From CAZPXF01 sp964590945 (GTDB taxonomy: Bacteria > Bacillota > Clostridia > Lachnospirales > Lachnospiraceae), in assembly GCA_964590945.1 (NCBI GenBank), contig CAZPXF010000021.1, positions 1 through 28,550 of the forward strand: 28,550 nucleotides of DNA, written 5' to 3'. Positions 15,841 to 22,277 of this stretch are shown here, in pieces (position 1 is the stretch's first letter; each line of letters starts with the position of its first letter). The notes beneath the pieces were generated by a model. The model was not told where the DNA came from and did no database searches. It was given only the letters and a program-made list of their open reading frames with translations. The position numbers were made by a program, and so were the translations under genes.

Positions 15841-16923
15841 ATGCGGAATATAGATTCTAACGCGTTTGATACGATAGAGGATATCGTGAAGCTGATCCTT
15901 CCGCTAAAGGCGGATGCGATGGCAGAATGCAAGTCGCGGTTTGCAAGTCTGGCGAAACCGGTGTACGGCCTTGGAAAGATGGAGGATCTGTTTCTGCAGT
16001 TTGCAGGGATAGAGAGGACGCCGGAGGTAGACATACGTAAGAAAGCGCTTGTTATTTTCCTCGCGGATCACGGGGTGGCCTCTGAGGGGGTTTCCCAGAC
16101 GGATCACCGTGCAACGACAGCGGTTGCAGATCATCTGGCAAAGGGAAATGCACTCATCCAGTTGATGGCGCGAAAGACGGACGCAGATGTGATCCCGGTG
16201 GATATCGGCGTGAAGGATGACACGCTGCTGAAGGATCAGAAGATCCGGCGCGGGACAGGCAATCTTTGCAGGGAGATGGCTATGACGCGGGAAGAGGCGG
16301 AGAAGGCCGTTCTGCTTGGGATACGCACCGCCTGGGACCTGAAACAGGAGGGTTATCAGCTCCTCGGCGCAGGAGAGATGGGAATTGGAAATACAACGTC
16401 CGCCAGCGCGGTTACGGCTGTTATGCTTGGGGAGGAGGTTTCCAAAGTGACGTGGAAGGGCGCCGGTCTTACAGGCGAGGGCTGGCGGAAAAAGGTTGCA
16501 GTCGTTGAGGAAGCGATCAGGCTGCATGCGCCGGAGAGGAAGGATCCTTTGGATGTATTGGCAAAGGTCGGCGGACTTGAGATTGCAGGCATGACCGGCC
16601 TGTATCTTGGGGGCGCGGCGTTTGGTATGCCGGTTGCGATCGATGGCTTTGCATCGGCGGCGGCAGCATTTCTCGCGTCAAAATATTCTTATCTGATCCG
16701 AAGCTACGCGTTCCCGTCCCATTTGCCAAAGGAGCCGGGGGCGAAAAAGCTTCTGGAGCGGATGCAGATGTATCCGGCGCTGGATTGCAGCTACAATCTG
16801 GGACAGGGTACGGGAATCATTTCGATTTTCCCGATCCTGGACATGGTTCAGGAGGTCTATGACCACATGGAGACGTTCGAACAGTTCGGGATCGAGCCTT
16901 ACGAAGTAATGGGGTGTCATTAG
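15841..16923 (+). CDS. cobT: Nicotinate-nucleotide:dimethylbenzimidazole phosphoribosyltransferase
   Basis: Transfers phosphoribose from nicotinate mononucleotide to the lower-ligand base of cobamides (B12-type cofactors). 360 aa, normal length. Family motifs: KKALVIFLADHGVASEGVS near residue 60, GAGEMGIGNTTSASAV in the middle, and LGQGTGIISIFPIL near the C-terminus. In Salmonella CobT the last motif reads LG-E-G, with a catalytic Glu; here it is Gln322. ATG 15841 is preferred over ATG 15838 because GGAGG then lies 6 rather than 3 nt upstream. No other cobamide genes are near, so it may serve base remodelling. A metallo-hydrolase gene abuts its stop codon. Confidence 0.93.
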   Translation: MRNIDSNAFDTIEDIVKLILPLKADAMAECKSRFASLAKPVYGLGKMEDLFLQFAGIERTPEVDIRKKALVIFLADHGVASEGVSQTDHRATTAVADHLAKGNALIQLMARKTDADVIPVDIGVKDDTLLKDQKIRRGTGNLCREMAMTREEAEKAVLLGIRTAWDLKQEGYQLLGAGEMGIGNTTSASAVTAVMLGEEVSKVTWKGAGLTGEGWRKKVAVVEEAIRLHAPERKDPLDVLAKVGGLEIAGMTGLYLGGAAFGMPVAIDGFASAAAAFLASKYSYLIRSYAFPSHLPKEPGAKKLLERMQMYPALDCSYNLGQGTGIISIFPILDMVQEVYDHMETFEQFGIEPYEVMGCH

Positions 16924-17625
16924 ATGAAAGTAACATTTATTTACCATAGCGGATATTTGGTAGAATTGGAGCACACGGCGCTTTTATTTGACTATTATCA
17001 GGGGAAGCTGCCGCAGATCGATCCGGCGAAGAAGCTTTATGTATTTGTAAGCCACAGGCATCCGGATCACTACAACAAAAAGATATTCGGGATGTTCCGG
17101 GATTTTCCGCATGTGACATTTCTTTTGTCGAAGGATATATGGGAACGTCCGGAGATGCATCATGTGAAATTTATGAAGCCGGGGCAGTCTCTTGGAATGC
17201 TGGACGGCGGCAGGATCTGGACGTTCAAATCAACGGATGAGGGCGTTGCTTTCCTTGTGAAATGTGAGGATAAATATATTTATCATGCCGGGGATCTGAA
17301 CTGGTGGCACTGGGAAGGAGAGCCGGACAATTACAACGATATGATGCGGATCAATTATCAGAAAGAGATCGGCTGCATGAAAGAGATCCTGGAAGAAGAA
17401 AATGCGGAGCTGGATGCTGCCTGCGTTGTTCTGGATGAGCGTCTGGAGGATGCTTACAGCTACGGGATGGAATACTTCCTTGCCAATATCCCGGCAAGGC
17501 ATGTATTTCCCATGCACTTTTTCGAGGAGGGATATGGCGTCTGCGGCCGTCTGAAAGAAAGCGGTATCAAAGGCGCGGAGAAGGTGGCTGTCATATCGGA
17601 ACCGGGAATGGAGTTTGAAATATGA
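16924..17625 (+). CDS. MBL-fold metallohydrolase, UlaG-like, unknown substrate
   Basis: 233 aa cytoplasmic protein of the metallo-beta-lactamase fold. The metal motif is SHRHPDHYNK (H-x-H-x-D-H), with a further Asp in YHAGDLNWWHWEGE and a late His in HVFPMHFFEEGYG, so both metal sites look complete. The WWHWEGE segment resembles small UlaG/YycJ-like hydrolases, but the substrate cannot be told from sequence. The ATG directly follows the cobT TAG with no gap, and the gene overlaps rnhA by 4 nt; the three genes are likely one translationally coupled unit. Confidence 0.85.
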   Translation: MKVTFIYHSGYLVELEHTALLFDYYQGKLPQIDPAKKLYVFVSHRHPDHYNKKIFGMFRDFPHVTFLLSKDIWERPEMHHVKFMKPGQSLGMLDGGRIWTFKSTDEGVAFLVKCEDKYIYHAGDLNWWHWEGEPDNYNDMMRINYQKEIGCMKEILEEENAELDAACVVLDERLEDAYSYGMEYFLANIPARHVFPMHFFEEGYGVCGRLKESGIKGAEKVAVISEPGMEFEI

Positions 17626-18098
17626 AGGTGACGATTTATACGGACGGCGCTGCCAGAGGGAATCCGGACGGGCCGGGAGGTTTCGGGACGGTGCTGGAAT
17701 ATATCGATACAAAAGGGGAGCTCCACACAAAGGAAATTTCCTGCGGCTATAAAAAGACGACGAATAACCGGATGGAACTGATGGCGGTGATCGCAGGACT
17801 CGAGGCTTTAAACCGGCCGTGCGAGGTGGAGCTTTATTCGGACTCCCAGTATGTGGTCAACGCGTTCAACCGGCGCTGGATCGACGGGTGGCTGAAAAAG
17901 GGCTGGAAGCGCGGGAAAAATGAACCTGTGAAAAATGTGGATCTTTGGAAGCGCCTTCTTGCAGCGAAGGAAAAGCATCATGTGACGTTCCATTGGGTGA
18001 AAGGACATGCCGGACACCCGCAGAATGAACGCTGCGATACCCTCGCGACGGCTGCGGCGGACGGGGATGAACTCATAGACGACGTGGCAGGAGAATAA
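17622..18098 (+). CDS. rnhA: Ribonuclease HI
   Basis: Degrades the RNA strand of RNA-DNA hybrids (primers, R-loops). It is 158 aa, matching E. coli RNase HI. All catalytic residues are in place: Asp8 (YTDGAARGNP), Glu52 (NNRMEL), Asp74 (YSDSQYV), His129 (KGHAGHPQNERCD) and Asp139. The basic helix segment (WLKKGWKRGKNEPVKN) of the E. coli type is present. Start overlaps the upstream stop (ATGA). It ends 50 nt before the rnpB promoter. Confidence 0.97.
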   Translation: MKVTIYTDGAARGNPDGPGGFGTVLEYIDTKGELHTKEISCGYKKTTNNRMELMAVIAGLEALNRPCEVELYSDSQYVVNAFNRRWIDGWLKKGWKRGKNEPVKNVDLWKRLLAAKEKHHVTFHWVKGHAGHPQNERCDTLATAAADGDELIDDVAGE

Positions 18099-18148
18099 AG
18101 CGGGCTTTTCACAGGAATGGGTTTGACAGAAACAGCAGAAAATATTTC

Positions 18149-18177
18149 TTTACAAAGCATTTTCAAAATGCTAGAAT
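18149..18177 (+). promoter_or_regulatory. rnpB promoter with a palindrome filling the spacer
   Basis: TTTACA (18149-18154), a 17-nt spacer, TAGAAT (18172-18177). The spacer is occupied by the perfect inverted repeat AGCATTTT-C-AAAATGCT (18156-18172). The start should lie near 18184. Confidence 0.6.
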
Positions 18178-18183
18178 CACAAA

Positions 18184-18580
18184 GACGAATGCAGGACAAA
18201 TGGTCGCGGCTGCAAATGCCGAAAGGCTGCAGGCGAGGAAAGTCCGGGCTTCACAGGGCAGGATGCCGGATAACGTCCGGTAGGGGAAACCCTAAGGAAA
18301 GTGCAACAGAAATATACCGCTGTCAGGGGGCGCCCACGCGTCGCCCCGGCGATCGATGCGCGTTGCGGATCGATCACAGACAGTAAGGGTGGAAAGGCAG
18401 TGTAAGAGACTACCGCCGTCCTGGTAACAGGGCGGGCCATGTAAACCCCATCCGAAGCAAGACCGAACAGAGACGATGCGGCGGCCCGTCGCGTCTCAGG
18501 TGGGTCGCTTGAACCTGCTGGTAACAGCAGGTCTAGATAGATGACCATTCCAGACAGAACCCGGCTTATCGTCCTGCTTT
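18184..18580 (+). ncRNA. rnpB: RNase P RNA (bacterial, A-type-like)
   Basis: Catalytic RNA that removes the 5' leader of pre-tRNAs. Universally conserved blocks are present in order: GAGGAAAGTCCGGGCT (P4 5' side, about 18235), GTAAGGGTGGAAAGGCAG (about 18384), GGTAACAGGGCGGGCCATGTAAACCCC, GTCTAGATAGATGACC, and ACAGAACCCGGCTTAT (P4 3' side, about 18555). P1 is GCAGGAC (18191-18197) with GTCCTGC (18571-18577). The P12 region appears forked into two hairpins (18327-18347 and 18351-18375) enclosed by CTGTC/GACAG. Ends are approximate by about 7 nt. Confidence 0.97.
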
Positions 18581-18589
18581 CAGAAAATG

Positions 18590-18625
18590 ATCCGTCAGAC
18601 AAGCGAAAGGTCTGGCGGATTTTAT
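18590..18625. terminator. Terminator between rnpB and luxS, probably bidirectional
   Basis: ATCCGTCAGAC (18590-18600) pairs with GTCTGGCGGAT (18610-18620), 11 bp with one T-G pair and a 9-nt loop. TTTTATCATT follows on the plus strand. On the minus strand, downstream of luxS, the hairpin is followed by CATTTTC. Confidence 0.8.
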
Positions 18626-18654
18626 CATTCTGTATAAGAAGGAGGACTGTTGTG

Positions 18655-19134
18655 TCAGTCCGCATATACGAGTCTGTCCTCGGAAATATCGTTCAGAACA
18701 TCCTTCAGATATTTCTCTCCCCAGTAATTTGCCATAGGAAGGTTCATATCGAGGTAATTGCCGCAGTCCTTTGCAGCGGCGCCCGGAACGTCCCCCCTGA
18801 AATCACGGATGAATGTAAACATTTCAATCAGGAGAGGAACGATATCCCTGGATTCATAGGAACCGGCAAGGATCAGATAGAATCCGGTGCGGCAGCCCAT
18901 TGGCCCGAAATAGATGGTTTTGTCAGCATACTCGGCGTGGTTGCGCAGGAACGTCGCCCCGAGATGCTCGATCGTATGAACCTCAGCGGTATTCATAACC
19001 GGTTCCAGGTTCGGGGTAGTCATTCTAAGGTCAAAGGTTGTGACCGGGTAACCATTCACTTCGTCGACTCTGGATACATAAACGCCCGGTTTTAAGACCA
19101 GATGATTGACAGTAAAGCTTGCAATTTTCTTCAT
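18655..19134 (-). CDS. luxS: S-ribosylhomocysteine lyase
   Basis: Splits S-ribosylhomocysteine into homocysteine and DPD, the precursor of autoinducer AI-2; part of the activated methyl cycle. It is 159 aa. The iron/zinc ligands His53 and His57 (HTIEHLGATF) and Cys124 (AAKDCGNY), the catalytic Cys81 (GPMGCRTGFY) and Glu56 are all present. ATG at 19134 has GGAGAGG (19144-19138) upstream. The gene is convergent with rnpB and divergent from trpS. Its leader has a repeated 14-nt element described separately. The Pfs/MTAN partner is not in the window. Confidence 0.97.
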   Translation of the reverse strand: MKKIASFTVNHLVLKPGVYVSRVDEVNGYPVTTFDLRMTTPNLEPVMNTAEVHTIEHLGATFLRNHAEYADKTIYFGPMGCRTGFYLILAGSYESRDIVPLLIEMFTFIRDFRGDVPGAAAKDCGNYLDMNLPMANYWGEKYLKDVLNDISEDRLVYAD

Positions 19135-19143
19135 TTTCCTCTC

Positions 19144-19178
19144 CAATCTAAGTTTTCACTTCAGCAATCTAAGTTTTC
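19144..19178 (-). repeat. Two direct 14-nt repeats in the luxS leader
   Basis: CAATCTAAGTTTTC occurs at 19144-19157 and 19165-19178, a 21-nt period. On the luxS-sense strand these read GAAAACTTAGATTG, and the copy nearer the gene overlaps the SD. The distal copy can also pair with AAGTTTTC (sense strand, 19192-19185). Confidence 0.6.
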
Positions 19179-19192
19179 TGTATGGAAAACTT
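19171..19192. repeat. 8-bp inverted repeat in the luxS-trpS divergent region
   Basis: AAGTTTTC (19171-19178) and GAAAACTT (19185-19192) with a 6-nt loop. It abuts the -35 element of the trpS promoter on one side and lies in the luxS leader or promoter on the other. Operator or RNA hairpin are both possible. Confidence 0.5.
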
Positions 19193-19219
19193 TGTACTTT
19201 CATTATTTTATGTTATAAT
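19192..19219 (+). promoter_or_regulatory. trpS promoter with extended -10
   Basis: TTGTAC (19192-19197), 16-nt spacer, perfect TATAAT (19214-19219) preceded by TGT (extended -10). Start expected near 19226. Confidence 0.75.
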
Positions 19220-19237
19220 AATACACAGTTTATATCG

Positions 19238-19267
19238 ATTGCCTTGAAAATGCAAGACTAAGGCAAT
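19238..19267 (+). promoter_or_regulatory. Hairpin in the trpS leader
   Basis: Perfect 8-bp stem ATTGCCTT (19238-19245)/AAGGCAAT (19260-19267), loop 14 nt, between the predicted start and the trpS SD. No T tract follows, and no T-box signature or antiterminator is present. Confidence 0.4.
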
Positions 19268-19293
19268 ACGAAAATCGAAGGAGACATATAGAG

Positions 19294-20298
19294 ATGATCA
19301 ATAATAAGAAAGTATTATTCAGCGGCATGCAGGCAACCGGTAATCTGACTCTGGGAAACTATCTCGGGGCATTGAAGAACTGGGTATCATTAAGTGATGA
19401 ATATGAGTGCTTTTACAGTGTGGTAGATATGCATTCCATCACGATCCGCCAGGACCCGGCAGAGCTTCGGAAGCGGGCGCGTGCGCTTTTGACATTATAT
19501 ATTGCGGCAGGTTTGGATCCGGAGAAGAATTGTATTTATTATCAGTCGCATGCATCCGGACACGCGGAGCTGGCATGGATCTTAAATTGCTTTACGTATA
19601 TGGGCGAGCTTGGCCGAATGACACAGTTTAAGGACAAATCGGCGAAACATTCGGACAATATCAACGCGGGGCTTTTCACATATCCTGTATTGATGGCGGC
19701 GGATATCCTGCTTTATCAGGCGGATGTTGTCCCGGTTGGTATCGACCAGATGCAGCATCTGGAGCTGACAAGGGATCTGGCGCAGAGATTCAACAATCTT
19801 TACGGAGAAGTATTTACGGTACCGGAAGCGTATATCGGCAAAGTCGGAGCTAAGATCATGAGTCTTCAGGATCCCTCGAAGAAGATGAGTAAATCCGATG
19901 AGAATCCGAATGCAAGTATTTACCTGATGGACGATCCGGATACGATCATGAGAAAGTGTAAGCGGGCGATCACAGATTCCGAGGGACAGATCCTCTACCG
20001 TGATGAACAGCCGGGGATCAGGAACCTGATCGACATTTATTCCGCCAGCACCGGGAAAACTCCGGATGAGGTCGTAAAGGAATTTGATGGAAAAGGATAT
20101 GGCGAGCTCAAGATGGCAGTCGGCGAGGCGGTCGTATCTGTACTGAAGCCATTACAGGACAGGGTTGCAGAGTTAAATAAAGATAAAGGCTACATTGACA
20201 GCGTGATCAGGAACAATGCAGAGAAAGCGAACTATTATTCTACGAAGACACTCAGAAAAGTACAGCGGAAAGTAGGATTCCCGGACAGAGTGCGTTGA
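19294..20298 (+). CDS. trpS: Tryptophanyl-tRNA synthetase
   Basis: Class I aminoacyl-tRNA synthetase that charges tRNA-Trp. 334 aa, typical. The HIGH-equivalent is in the N-terminal ATGNLTLGNYLGALKNW, and the KMSKS loop is exact at residues 197-201 (KMSKSDENP). AAGGAG (19278-19283) sets the ATG. The leader lacks a T-box, a frequent control of Firmicute trpS; a short hairpin is found there instead. It has its own extended -10 promoter, divergent from luxS. Confidence 0.97.
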   Translation: MINNKKVLFSGMQATGNLTLGNYLGALKNWVSLSDEYECFYSVVDMHSITIRQDPAELRKRARALLTLYIAAGLDPEKNCIYYQSHASGHAELAWILNCFTYMGELGRMTQFKDKSAKHSDNINAGLFTYPVLMAADILLYQADVVPVGIDQMQHLELTRDLAQRFNNLYGEVFTVPEAYIGKVGAKIMSLQDPSKKMSKSDENPNASIYLMDDPDTIMRKCKRAITDSEGQILYRDEQPGIRNLIDIYSASTGKTPDEVVKEFDGKGYGELKMAVGEAVVSVLKPLQDRVAELNKDKGYIDSVIRNNAEKANYYSTKTLRKVQRKVGFPDRVR

Positions 20299-20348
20299 CA
20301 GAAATTCCGTGTTTTTTGGTGAATATGCCTGTAAACTCTTGCATTTTA

Positions 20349-20357
20349 TGCTATGAT
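20349..20357 (+). promoter_or_regulatory. Extended -10 promoter for the 36-aa peptide gene
   Basis: TGC-TATGAT (20349-20357) is an extended -10. A weak -35 (TGTAAA) lies 16 nt before the hexamer. Start expected near 20364, giving a ~48-nt leader that holds the 14-nt palindrome GTTTTTATAAAAAC (20378-20391). Confidence 0.5.
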
Positions 20358-20411
20358 TTGGTTTAATATAGATAAGAGTTTTTATAAAAACACAAAGAGG
20401 AGGAATTTGTC

Positions 20412-20522
20412 ATGACAATGGTCGCTACTGTTATTTCATTATTATGTCTTATTTACCTTGCATATGGTATTCTCGGATCCATTTGGAATATCATCGCAAT
20501 TTTCTTTGAATTAGCGAAATAA
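20412..20522 (+). CDS. 36-aa hydrophobic peptide, single membrane segment, unknown function
   Basis: An ORF of 36 codons, short enough to be missed by routine gene calling. GAGGAGG (20397-20403) lies 8 nt before ATG 20412, an excellent ribosome binding site. Residues about 4-33 are almost wholly hydrophobic (many Ile, Leu, Val, with Tyr and one Trp); the only charges are Glu and Lys in the C-terminal FELAK. It has its own extended -10 promoter and a perfect 14-bp terminator 29 nt downstream, so it is a self-contained gene. I do not recognise the family. A type I toxin-like peptide, a small regulatory membrane peptide or a sporulation peptide are possible; no antisense promoter was evident. 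Confidence 0.7.
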   Translation: MTMVATVISLLCLIYLAYGILGSIWNIIAIFFELAK

Positions 20523-20551
20523 GAATTTATATGAATGTATGACAACGAAAT

Positions 20552-20595
20552 ACTTCTGTTCACTGTGGAGGCTGGCAGTGAACAGAAGTTTTTTG
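20552..20595 (+). terminator. Terminator of the 36-aa peptide gene
   Basis: Perfect 14-bp stem ACTTCTGTTCACTG (20552-20565)/CAGTGAACAGAAGT (20576-20589), 10-nt loop, followed by TTTTT. It is the strongest terminator in the window. Confidence 0.92.
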
Positions 20596-20609
20596 CATGT
20601 CCGGCAATG

Positions 20610-20640
20610 AAAAAAGACAACCACTGACGGTATGGTTGTC
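20610..20640 (-). terminator. Terminator of rpsT
   Basis: On the minus strand GACAACC (20640-20634) pairs with GGTTGTC (20622-20616), 11-nt loop, followed by six T (20615-20610). It begins 38 nt after the rpsT stop. Confidence 0.8.
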
Positions 20641-20678
20641 CTTTACATGTAGAGTTATTCGCTGATAAAATAAGCAAA

Positions 20679-20942
20679 TTAAGCGATTCCGTTTACAGCC
20701 TTTGTGAGACGGGAAACTTTTCTTGCGCATGTGTTCTTATGGTAAATGCCCTTGCTTCCAGCCTTGTTGATCTCGGAAATAGCTTCAACGAGAGCAGCCT
20801 CGGCAGCAGCCTTATCCTTAGCAGCTACGGCAGTCTCAACCTTCTTTACGTAAGTCTTTACTCTGGACTTGGCAGCCTTATTCCTGGCGGTCTTAGTCTC
20901 TGTTACTAAAATTCTCTTCTTAGCAGATTTAATGTTAGCCAA
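20679..20942 (-). CDS. rpsT: 30S ribosomal protein S20, TTG start
   Basis: Small-subunit protein that binds 16S rRNA early in assembly. 87 aa, highly basic and helical, starting ANIKSAKKRILVTETKTARNK after the initiator, which is the S20 signature. The start is TTG at 20942: GGAGG (20955-20951) is 8 nt upstream, no ATG is available, and the other in-frame starts lie in the SD. E. coli rpsT also starts with UUG, which is part of its autoregulation, so the weak start may be conserved. It has its own promoter and terminator and is divergent from gpr, as in Bacillus. Confidence 0.97.
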   Translation of the reverse strand: MANIKSAKKRILVTETKTARNKAAKSRVKTYVKKVETAVAAKDKAAAEAALVEAISEINKAGSKGIYHKNTCARKVSRLTKAVNGIA

Positions 20943-21037
20943 TCTGTACACCTCCAAATATATATATCATAGTCATCGTTCATAGTAATGTCAGTCAGAG
21001 CGAGACACGAAAATGCTCTTCTTAAACATACTCATTT

Positions 21038-21066
21038 ATCTTAAAATATCCGGTTTCGTCTGTCAA
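21038..21066 (-). promoter_or_regulatory. rpsT promoter
   Basis: On the minus strand: perfect TTGACA (21066-21061), 17-nt spacer, TAAGAT (21043-21038). The leader to the TTG start is about 90 nt and can form a small GAGC/GCTC hairpin. Confidence 0.8.
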
Positions 21067-21099
21067 TACATATTTTGCAGAAAAATGCAAAAAATGTAT
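21066..21099. repeat. 14-bp imperfect inverted repeat between rpsT and gpr
   Basis: ATACATATTTTGCA (21066-21079) and TGCAAAAAATGTAT (21086-21099), one mismatch, 6-nt loop. It abuts the rpsT -35 element and lies 41 nt before the gpr start. Confidence 0.5.
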
Positions 21100-21139
21100 C
21101 AAAAAGTTTTTGTAAATAACAAAAAAAGGAGTGGGAGCA

Positions 21140-22111
21140 ATGCTTGAAAAATTCAGGATCCGGACAGACCTTGCATTGGAGGAGCAGGAGAGATTTTCCG
21201 AAGACCAGATCCAGGTGAATGGGATTGAAGTGCGCGAGTTTTATGATGAGGAGAAGGACATTTCGATCACAAAGGTATTTGTAAAAACAGAAAAAGGCGC
21301 AAAGAAGATCGGGAAGCCGGTCGGAACCTATGTGACGATCGAAGCGCCGAATCTCTCTGTGCCGGATGACGGCTACCACGCGGAGGTATCCGTGGTTGTT
21401 GCGGATACGGTACGTGGGCTTATGCATGACGGCGTACGGAAAAAGTCGGTTCTTGTCGTGGGGATTGGAAACCGGGTGGTCACGCCGGATGCACTGGGGC
21501 CGCATGTTGCAGATAATCTGAAAATCTCAAGGCATATTATCCGGGAATATGGACGTTATGCCATGGACTGCGATGACGCGCCGTCCGTCAGCGCGATCGT
21601 TCCGGGGGTAATGGCCCAGACCGGTATGGAGACGACGGAGATACTGAAAGGAATTGTAAATGAGACGAAGCCGGATCTTATCATAGCCATCGACGCTCTG
21701 GCGGCGCGCAATACGAAGCGGTTGAGCCGGACAATCCAGATCACGGATACGGGTATTTCTCCGGGATCCGGCGTCGGAAATCACCGGAATGGACTGAACG
21801 AAGAGAGCCTTGGCGTCCCGGTCATCGCGATCGGCGTGCCTACTGTTGTGGATGCGGCTACGATCGTCAACGACAGCATGGAGCAGCTGGTCGCGGCCAT
21901 GGAAAATTCGGAGGCGCTTGACGGCGTCGGGAAGGTGCTCAGGTCGTACAATGCGACAGAGAAATTTGAATTGATAAAAGAGCTTATTTCCCCGAACCTC
22001 AACGGTATGTTTGTAACGCCAAAGGATATTGATGAAACGATCAAGCGTATCAGCTTTACAATATCGGAGGGCCTGAACCAGCTGTTTCATCCGGATCATA
22101 AAGAAGGATAG
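21140..22111 (+). CDS. gpr: Germination protease GPR
   Basis: Degrades small acid-soluble spore proteins at germination; made in the forespore as a zymogen. 323 aa. The N-terminus MLEKFRIRTDLALEE carries the conserved (I/V)RTDLA processing motif. The core has LVVGIGNRVVTPDALGP, VPGVMAQTGMET and DLIIAIDALAARN; the Asp residues in TPDALGP and AIDALAA match the family's acidic active-site positions. ATG 21140 has AGGAG 8 nt upstream; an in-frame GTG (21131) overlaps the SD and is rejected. It is divergent from rpsT and followed by spoIIP, a gene order shared with Bacillus. Confidence 0.96.
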   Translation: MLEKFRIRTDLALEEQERFSEDQIQVNGIEVREFYDEEKDISITKVFVKTEKGAKKIGKPVGTYVTIEAPNLSVPDDGYHAEVSVVVADTVRGLMHDGVRKKSVLVVGIGNRVVTPDALGPHVADNLKISRHIIREYGRYAMDCDDAPSVSAIVPGVMAQTGMETTEILKGIVNETKPDLIIAIDALAARNTKRLSRTIQITDTGISPGSGVGNHRNGLNEESLGVPVIAIGVPTVVDAATIVNDSMEQLVAAMENSEALDGVGKVLRSYNATEKFELIKELISPNLNGMFVTPKDIDETIKRISFTISEGLNQLFHPDHKEG

Positions 22112-22277
22112 CTGCCTCAACGGGAACATGAAGCAGGAGGAAGAACAGTTGCCGCTATGCATGAGATTACATTCTCCGGCATAAATATGATACCAGGGTT
22201 TCCAAAGTCGCACGCTTTTTCGCCAACACAAGATGCAAAAGATGCAGGCGGCGCGTGCAAGCCTTAAGGAGGAACAT
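22112..22277 (+). promoter_or_regulatory. gpr-spoIIP intergenic region, possible weak sigma-E site
   Basis: This 166-nt gap has no supported gene. CATAAATA (22180-22187), 14 nt after GCATGAG (22159-22165), is a weak sigma-E-like arrangement. spoIIP is under sigma-E in Bacillus. An isolated AGGAGG (22135-22140) is followed only by very short ORFs. Confidence 0.25.

Noticed and set aside
18541..19095. 184-codon plus-strand ORF
   Set aside because: It starts inside RNase P RNA and is antisense to luxS, which is certain from its catalytic residues.
19226..19293. T-box riboswitch for trpS
   Set aside because: The leader is only about 68 nt and lacks the T-box sequence, a specifier domain and a terminator.
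21044..21139. Sigma-G/F promoter for gpr
   Set aside because: No pair of TGNATA and CATANTA elements with correct spacing was found; partial matches such as CATATTT and TGTATC do not combine.
22149..22267. Short ORFs after the AGGAGG in the gpr-spoIIP gap (11 codons from TTG 22149; 36 codons from ATG 22157)
   Set aside because: The 11-codon frame has fair SD spacing but no recognisable content; the longer one has a 16-nt spacing. Neither has other support.
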